From: Streptomyces phaeochromogenes
GTDB taxonomy: Bacteria > Actinomycetota > Actinomycetes > Streptomycetales > Streptomycetaceae
Assembly: GCF_001418655.1 (NCBI RefSeq)
Contig: NZ_LIQZ01000037.1
Coordinates: forward strand, 1-64,000
Reading direction: 5' to 3'
DNA length: 64,000 bases
The position numbers and the translations under genes were made by a program. How positions within the stretch are numbered: the stretch's first letter is position 1; the number at the start of each line of letters is the position of its first letter. The notes beneath the pieces are model-generated. The model searched no databases, had not been told where the DNA came from, and saw nothing but the letters and a program-made list of their open reading frames with translations. Positions 59,106 through 64,000 of the stretch are shown piece after piece.

Positions 59106-60311
59106 TCACCGCGTCCCGTCGACCAACCGGCGCGCGGCCACCTCCGCTCCGGCGGCGCGGAACCGGCTTCCCAGGGACTTCGCACGCGCCCGGGTCTCGG
59201 GCGACAGAGCTGTCTTGAGCGCGATGCCCAGAGATCCGACGGTCGTGGTCGGAGCGTCGAGGGCCGCACCGAGGTCCAGTGCAGCCACCTGGCCGGCCCA
59301 GTACGGGTTGTCCGACAGTTGGAGAGGTATCACCACTTGCGGCGCGCCCGCCCGGGCCGCCGTCAGCGTCGTGCCCGCGCCACCGTGGTGGACGACAGCG
59401 GCCACCTTGCCGAACAGGTTCTGATGGCTGACCTCGCCGATGGCGAAGCAGTCGTCCCCGTCGTCGACGAGATCCAGGTCGGCCCAACCGCGGGACACGA
59501 GTACGCGGTGCCCCTGTGCGCGGATCGCCTCGACGGCCATGCCGCCGATGCCTTCGGCCGGGGACATACTGCCGAACCCCACATAGACCGGCGGGGTGCC
59601 CGCGTCCAGGAACCTCACCAAGTCCGCCGGGAGGGGCCGTTCGTCCGGGAGGGCCCACGCGCCGGTCTGTACGACGTCGAGGCCGGGGGTCTCCCGCCAC
59701 GACCCCAGGACCGGGTCCGCCGCCAACCACGGACGGTCGGTGAGGATGTGATCGCGCACGTTGTCCACCAACGGCAGACCGAGGGCTGCCCGGTGACTGT
59801 TGAGTGCCTCGCCGAACTGCGCGTTGACTTTCTGGGCGTCCAACTCCCACAGTGTCCGGTTGTCGGCGACCTCGGGCTTCGGCCAGCCAGGCCGCGGCGG
59901 TGGCGCGTGGTGCGGCGACGGCAGGTGGACCGCCGCATAGCTCACGTACACATAGCGGATACCCGCGGCCTCGGCCACGGATCGCGCGGCGACCTGCCCC
60001 AGACCTGCCGCCAGCACCACGTCACATCCGTCGAACGCCACAGGGAAGGTGTCGAACTGCGTCTCGACCAACTCGTTCCTGTAGCGGGCCAGGTCCGTTG
60101 CCGAGGGCAGGCTCTTCCCGCGCATCAACTCCCTGACGGGTGGCCCGACCGGCACCAGCTGCACTCCGATACCCGAGAGCCGCTTGGCGAATTCCTCGTC
60201 CGGCGGGGCGCACATCCTCACCGCCGCGCCAAGCGCCCGTAGCCGCACCGCGAGTGCCACCAGCGGTTCGACGTCGCCACGTGTCCCGTATGTAGACAAC
60301 AGCACCCGCAT
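59106..60311 (-). CDS. GT1-family (GT-B) glycosyltransferase
   Basis: A 401-residue enzyme like the natural-product glycosyltransferases of the vancomycin GtfB and sterol/macrolide type. The N-terminus 'MRVLLSTYGTRGDVEPLVAL' is diagnostic; the C-terminal donor domain has 'PPVYVGFGSM', 'VLVSRGWADLDL', 'FAIGEVSHQNLFGKVAAVVH' and 'HGGAGTTLTAARAGAPQVVI'. It would move a sugar from an NDP-sugar onto a lipophilic acceptor. AGAGGACG precedes the ATG. It sits upstream of the NRPS operon on the same strand, separated by a terminator and the cupin remnant, and is divergent from a nucleotidyltransferase gene. It may glycosylate the NRPS product or detoxify an antibiotic. Confidence 0.9.
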   Translation of the reverse strand: MRVLLSTYGTRGDVEPLVALAVRLRALGAAVRMCAPPDEEFAKRLSGIGVQLVPVGPPVRELMRGKSLPSATDLARYRNELVETQFDTFPVAFDGCDVVLAAGLGQVAARSVAEAAGIRYVYVSYAAVHLPSPHHAPPPRPGWPKPEVADNRTLWELDAQKVNAQFGEALNSHRAALGLPLVDNVRDHILTDRPWLAADPVLGSWRETPGLDVVQTGAWALPDERPLPADLVRFLDAGTPPVYVGFGSMSPAEGIGGMAVEAIRAQGHRVLVSRGWADLDLVDDGDDCFAIGEVSHQNLFGKVAAVVHHGGAGTTLTAARAGAPQVVIPLQLSDNPYWAGQVAALDLGAALDAPTTTVGSLGIALKTALSPETRARAKSLGSRFRAAGAEVAARRLVDGTR

Positions 60312-60661
60312 TCAGCGTCCTCTTTCGTCGAGTCTTCCCTGCGCTTGTGTCGTTTCCGCCGGAGCCCGGGGTGATGGCCGGCAGCGGCGATACGTCGGGC
60401 GTCAGGAATGATCGGCAGCAGTGTAGGTCGCCTGTCGCCCAGGGCGGGCGCCGGTCGCCTCGCGTCGTCGCGCTTGGCCGCATCGGTCAACTCGCCTATC
60501 CGTCAGCAGACTTGTGCCTTCGGGAGCTGTGCCGGTAACAGTCCTCGCGGTGGCCACGGTGCGCGTGGGGCCGGAGGTTCGACGTCGGCCGACTCTGGGC
60601 AGTCTGTGCTCGGCGAGGTGTGCAAGATCCCCCATCGTCCACACAACCGGAGTGCTACGCG
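60312..60661. other. Divergent promoter region
   Basis: About 350 bp between the divergent glycosyltransferase and nucleotidyltransferase genes. No convincing ORF or palindrome seen; it must contain both promoters. Confidence 0.45.
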
Positions 60662-61426
60662 ATGCAGAGTTCGTCCACACCCGTACCTGATGTTTCGGTC
60701 ATCCTGCCCTGCGCCGGAGACGGAACCCGTTTCGGTGCGCCCTACCCGAAGGAACTGCATTGTCTGGCTCCTGGGGTCACCGTGCTGGACCGCAGCCTGG
60801 AAGCCGTCGTCGAACTCGCCAAGAGCGGACTCAATGTGCGCCTGGTCGTCGTGTTCGGAACACACAAACTGGACACGGTGAGTTATCTCGCTCGCTATGC
60901 CGACACCTTCCAGATGGTCTTCGTCTACCAGGACGAATCGTGCGGACCTGGTCTCGACGGGGCGATCCGATCCGCCCTGCCAATGACTCAGGGGCCAGTG
61001 GCCCTCGTCCTGCCTGACATCGTTGTCGCGGGGTCGGACGCGCCGGGCAAGCTCCTTGACGCCTTACGGCAGGTGGAGGTGGCGGGCTGGAGCGTAGTGG
61101 CCGCCGAGGAGCGGGATCACGACACGTTGCGGCAGATGGGTGCGTTGGCCGTGGTCGAGACGGGAGGCGTCCTGACCGTGGGGGCGGCCACCGACAAGCC
61201 GGCGGATCCCTCGGGCTTCAACGCGTTCTGGGGCATGGTGGCCGTCACCGAGCGCGAGGCGCACAAGCTGCCCGACGTCATGGCCATGGGAACGGCCAAC
61301 CCGTTGGTCGGCGCTGTCGCTCTCATGGTGGAGGGGATCGTCAACTACAACACCCCCGCAGGTCCTGACAGCGGTCATCGCCCTCTCACCAGCCCGGTGA
61401 CCCCGTCCTGCCCGGGCTTGCCGTGA
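60662..61426 (+). CDS. Sugar-phosphate nucleotidyltransferase-like protein
   Basis: A 254-residue protein of the NTP_transferase fold. The nucleotide-binding signature is visible as 'ILPCAGDGTRFGAPYPKELH' (G-x-G-T-R...PK). Later parts include 'FQMVFVYQDESCGPGLDGAI', 'VALVLPDIVVAG' with the metal-binding Asp, and 'KPADPSGFNAFWGMVAV'. It is shorter than RmlA and lacks an obvious tetramer segment, so its sugar is unclear. GGAG lies upstream of the ATG at 60662. Its placement divergent from the glycosyltransferase suggests it activates the sugar for that enzyme, but no other deoxysugar genes are in the window. Confidence 0.75.
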   Translation: MQSSSTPVPDVSVILPCAGDGTRFGAPYPKELHCLAPGVTVLDRSLEAVVELAKSGLNVRLVVVFGTHKLDTVSYLARYADTFQMVFVYQDESCGPGLDGAIRSALPMTQGPVALVLPDIVVAGSDAPGKLLDALRQVEVAGWSVVAAEERDHDTLRQMGALAVVETGGVLTVGAATDKPADPSGFNAFWGMVAVTEREAHKLPDVMAMGTANPLVGAVALMVEGIVNYNTPAGPDSGHRPLTSPVTPSCPGLP

Positions 61427-61453
61427 CAGCTGACCGGACGACCGGGCCTCCGT

Positions 61454-63136
61454 CTAGGAAGCGGCTGTGAGCAGGTTCTTCTCCAGGATCACCGGCAGTG
61501 ACAGGGTTCGGTAGCCGACCGAGGCGAACAGGACGGTGATCCGGTTGTCCTCCTCGCTGAGGACCTCGCCGTCACCCCACTGCGGGTGGTGGACCGCGGT
61601 GCCGGGCGGAAACGGGTGGTCGTGGCGCGTGGGTGAGGCGGTCCGGGGGCGGGACATGCCGGGGACGGCGCCGACTGCGGCTTCGGGGCCGGTGGGCCGC
61701 TGTTCGCATCGGTCGCAGTTGCCGCAGGGGGAGTTGAGGCGCTCGCCGAAGTAGCCGAGCAGGAAACGCCGTCGGCAGCCGGTGGTCTCGGCCAGGCCGC
61801 GCATCATGTCGACCCGGGAGCGTTCCATGCTCTCGTGCGCGGTGCCCAACTCCACGGCCCGCGTGGCGGTTTCCTCCGCATCGGCCCCGGGGACCGGGGC
61901 CACCTTTCCGCGTTCCGTGGTGAGGGCTCCGGCACTCTCCAGGAGGTTGAGGACGGCGGTCAGCCGGCTGGCGGACAGGCCGGTCTCTTCCTGGAGTTCC
62001 GTCGGTGTCACGGGGGTCGCACGGTCCCGTACGAGGCGGGAGACGTTGGCGATGGTGTCCGCGTCTGGGCGGCCGGTGGAGAAGAACTTCTGCAGGCCCA
62101 GGTCCTCGACGCGGTAGTGCAGGATGGCCCGGGACGGCTCGCCGTCCCGGCCTGCCCGGCCTATCTCCTGGTAGTAGGCGTCGAGGGACCCGGGCACCGA
62201 GGCGTGCAGTACGAACCGTACGTCGGGTTTGTCGATGCCCATGCCGAATGCCGAGGTGGCCACCACCACGTCCAACTCGCCGCCGAGAAAGCGGTCATGG
62301 ACCGCGCTGCGGTCGGCCGACCGGCTGCCCGCGTGGTAGGCGGCGGCGCTCAGGCCGAGTTCGCTCAGCTCGGCGGCGTACGCATCGGCGTCCTTGCGGG
62401 TGGCGACGTAGACGATGCCCGGCTTGGGCTCGGCCGCAGCCCGCTCCACCACGGCGCGCCGCTTGGCCGCGTTGTCCAGGAAGTGGGTGACCTCCAGGCG
62501 GATGTTGGGCCGGTCGAACCCGGCCACCACCTCGTGGGCCTTGCGCATGCCGAGCTGCTCGACGATGTCGGCGCGCACCGGTGCGGCGGCGCTGGCGGTG
62601 AGGGCGAGGATGGGAGGGCGCCCGATGCTCTCGGCGGCCTGCCGGAGCCTGAGGTAGTCCGGCCGGAAGTCGTGGCCCCAGGAGGACACGCACTGCGCCT
62701 CGTCCACGACGAAGAGGGACGGTCTCAGCGCGGCCAGCCGCTCCAGCACGTCCTGCTTGGCGAGCTGTTCCGGGGCGAGGAAGAGAAACCGGGCCGTTCC
62801 GTCGCTCACGCTCTCCCATGCCTGCTCGTTCTGCGTCCTGGACATCGACGAGTTGACGGCGACGGCGGTCTGGCCGCTGTTCCGCAGCAGTCCGGCGATC
62901 TGGTCCCGCTGGAGAGCGATCAACGGTGACACGACGAGCGTCGGACCGGGGAGCAGCATGCCCGGCACCTGGTACACCGCCGACTTGCCCGAGCCGGTCG
63001 GCATCACCACCATGGCGTCCCTGCGGCGCATGACCGCTTTCATCGCGGTGAGCTGGCCGGGACGCAACTCGTCCCATCCGAAGGCCACCCGCGCGGCTCT
63101 GCGGAGACGGCGGGCGACGAACAGGCTGATCGGCAA
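61454..63136 (-). CDS. RecQ-like ATP-dependent DNA helicase
   Basis: A 560-residue superfamily-2 helicase. Motif I is 'MPTGSGKSAVYQVPGMLL', motif Ia 'VVSPLIALQRDQI', motif II 'LFVVDEAQCVSSWGHDFRPD' with the RecQ aromatic-rich loop, motif III 'LALTASA', motif V 'VVATSAFGMGIDKPDVRFVL' and motif VI 'YYQEIGRAGRDGEPS'. A zinc-binding region 'RRFLLGYFGERLNSPCGNCD' follows. Motif II is DEAQ instead of the usual DEAH. There is no HRDC domain; the C-terminus has a 'VHHPQWGDGEVL' motif seen in actinobacterial forms. I chose a TTG at 63136 with GGGAG upstream, since the frame's earlier part is not protein-like. It is convergent with the nucleotidyltransferase gene. Confidence 0.88.
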   Translation of the reverse strand: MPISLFVARRLRRAARVAFGWDELRPGQLTAMKAVMRRRDAMVVMPTGSGKSAVYQVPGMLLPGPTLVVSPLIALQRDQIAGLLRNSGQTAVAVNSSMSRTQNEQAWESVSDGTARFLFLAPEQLAKQDVLERLAALRPSLFVVDEAQCVSSWGHDFRPDYLRLRQAAESIGRPPILALTASAAAPVRADIVEQLGMRKAHEVVAGFDRPNIRLEVTHFLDNAAKRRAVVERAAAEPKPGIVYVATRKDADAYAAELSELGLSAAAYHAGSRSADRSAVHDRFLGGELDVVVATSAFGMGIDKPDVRFVLHASVPGSLDAYYQEIGRAGRDGEPSRAILHYRVEDLGLQKFFSTGRPDADTIANVSRLVRDRATPVTPTELQEETGLSASRLTAVLNLLESAGALTTERGKVAPVPGADAEETATRAVELGTAHESMERSRVDMMRGLAETTGCRRRFLLGYFGERLNSPCGNCDRCEQRPTGPEAAVGAVPGMSRPRTASPTRHDHPFPPGTAVHHPQWGDGEVLSEEDNRITVLFASVGYRTLSLPVILEKNLLTAAS

Positions 63137-63538
63137 AGGGACTCCCGAAGCGGTTGCGCGCGACCGGGACGGAACCGGACGGGCGGTGGTGGGTCTAGTG
63201 CCCGCCCCGGCCCGAAGCAGTCCGATCGCCAGGCGCGGACTGCGACGGCACGGTCGCGGCAGGCCCGCGAGCGTCACGACTGCCTTGAGGGGCTCTTGCC
63301 TCGACCGTGCTGCCGGCACGGCCAGCACGTCCTTGCCCATCTGCGCGACGCAAGGAGCCCCGGCTGCAGCTTGCGTAGACCGCGCGGGAACGGCTTCTCG
63401 CCCTGGCGCGGGGCTGGTACGAGACGCGGGGCTCGTACGAGAGGGGCGCGGTCGAGGAGTTGCGGCGCAGGACGGGCGCGCCGGCCCGGCGCTGTCTGAG
63501 GGTGCCAGGTATCCCTCACACACTGTGCCGCACCGGTT
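63137..63538. other. Gap with no recognised gene
   Basis: About 400 bp upstream of the helicase. Frames are open on both strands, but the composition is repetitive Arg/Ala/Pro. It includes the local repeat CTGGTACGAGA / CTCGTACGAGA. No gene called. Confidence 0.4.
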
Positions 63539-63852
63539 CTAGCTGCAGGTCCGGTAGTTGTAGCCCGCGATACGTCCGCTTTCGGTGCCGTCGGTGAAGT
63601 GGTAATAGCCGTCGCTGCCACGCGAGAGATAGATGCGGTTGCTGATGCTGATGTAGTAGGACACGGTGGTGCCGGTCGTCCCGCCGGCGGAGTTGCGCAG
63701 CCAGGTGCCGGCCTTGGTCCAGGTGTTCTCCCTGCGGGGTAGCCGGCGAGACCGTACAGCGCGAGCGCACACTGCCCCCGTGCGGCAAGGGAGTCGGCGT
63801 CCTCGGTGCCCGAGGCTGTGGATACATCGGTGAGGAGCTGCTCGTTACCCAA
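63539..63852 (-). pseudogene. Small hypothetical protein, one-base frameshift
   Basis: The N-terminal part, from a possible TTG at 63852, reads 'GNEQLLTDVSTASGTEDADS', 'LAARGQCALALYGLAGYP'. After one missing C in a C-run near 63740 the next frame continues 'NTWTKAGTWLRNSAGGTTGT', 'TVSYYISISNRIYLSRGSDG', 'YYHFTDGTESGRIAGYNYRT' and ends CS. The C-terminal part resembles a small secreted beta-rich domain, but no signal peptide is seen. Family unknown. Confidence 0.5.
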
Positions 63853-63932
63853 ACGTCCCGTGGCTGTGCATCTTCCGGAGCGGTACAGGCCAGTCGACCC
63901 GCGCGGTCGGCATCGGTGGTTGTGGTGCTTGT

Positions 63933-63990
63933 TGCTCAACTTTTCTGGGGCCCTCCCACGTCAGCGGGAGGGCCCCAGTAGGGTTGAGCA
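63933..63990. terminator. Large two-tier hairpin at the right edge
   Basis: Inner stem CTGGGGCCCTCCC with its exact complement around an 8-nt loop; outer arms TGCTCAAC and GTTGAGCA, separated from it by TTTT and TAGG. It is very strong and probably ends a gene lying beyond the window. Confidence 0.8.
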
Positions 63991-64000
63991 CGCAGCCTTC

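Noticed and set aside
63137..63523. 129-codon N-terminal extension of the RecQ-like helicase
   Set aside because: Arg/Pro/Ala-rich and unlike any helicase. A TTG at 63136 with a GGGAG site fits the normal start of the fold.
1..64000. tRNA or rRNA genes
   Set aside because: No cloverleaf-type sequence or rRNA core motif noticed on either strand by reading. A tRNAscan run would be decisive.

Overview
The window is high-GC actinomycete DNA and is most likely from Streptomyces. Codons are strongly GC3-biased, GTG and TTG starts are common, most promoters have no visible core elements, and there are many secreted proteins. Regulators are TetR, LysR, HxlR, Lrp and NarL types, and there is a large NRPS/PKS cluster with a TTA (bldA-type) codon. 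Dead insertion sequences and gene stumps (glycine-betaine binding protein, SDR, ISL3, Fic-like, Ku) fit an accessory region such as a chromosome arm; that placement is an inference.

Layout. 0.5-7 kb: small genes, a frameshifted methyltransferase facing an HxlR regulator across a twin operator, a secreted crystallin-like protein, a dead IS with a passenger ORF, and a truncated TetR gene opposite a SnoaL-like gene. 7-12 kb: an organic-acid module made of a CitE-like lyase, a CaiB-type CoA-transferase, a LysR regulator and a CitMHS transporter. Matching LysR-type boxes lie at both promoters. 12-16 kb: three extracellular polymer-active proteins, namely a Tat-type esterase, a modular PETase/cutinase-like polyester hydrolase with an F5/8C-type binding domain, and a membrane-anchored expansin. 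16-25.6 kb: a CMD-family protein, an MMPL exporter, a NarL-type two-component pair, a SpoIIE-type phosphatase, and a crotonase resembling 6-oxocamphor hydrolase with its TetR regulator. The promoter of that crotonase is duplicated in front of the CMD gene.

25.9-34.8 kb: a tightly overlapped catabolic operon of amidohydrolase, MFS transporter, RidA, PLP ammonia-lyase, split TPP decarboxylase, aldehyde dehydrogenase and homoserine-dehydrogenase-like protein, with a tandem Lrp regulator facing it. The logic reads as import, release of an amino acid, deamination to a 2-oxoacid, decarboxylation to an aldehyde and oxidation to an acid. 35-43.6 kb: a lipoprotein plus secreted protein pair sharing a 16-bp palindrome with the 3.2-kb locus, then peptidase S51, hypothetical genes, a DUF2975/XRE pair, an SDR and a LysR regulator.

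43.7-61.4 kb: the main specialised-metabolite locus. A C-A-PCP-TE NRPS overlaps an A-PCP-C-A-PCP-KS-KR-ACP-TE hybrid that has no acyltransferase domain, and a TauD-type dioxygenase follows. The second adenylation domain has a proline-type code. This three-gene set matches what I recall of the detoxin/rimosamide family: prolyl unit, ketosynthase extension, ketoreduction and ring hydroxylation. A glycosyltransferase and a sugar-nucleotidyltransferase-like gene lie beside it. 61.4-64 kb: a RecQ-like helicase, a frameshifted small gene and a strong terminator.

Caution: several otherwise intact genes carry one-base frameshifts, some next to homopolymers, so part of the pseudogene content could be sequencing error.
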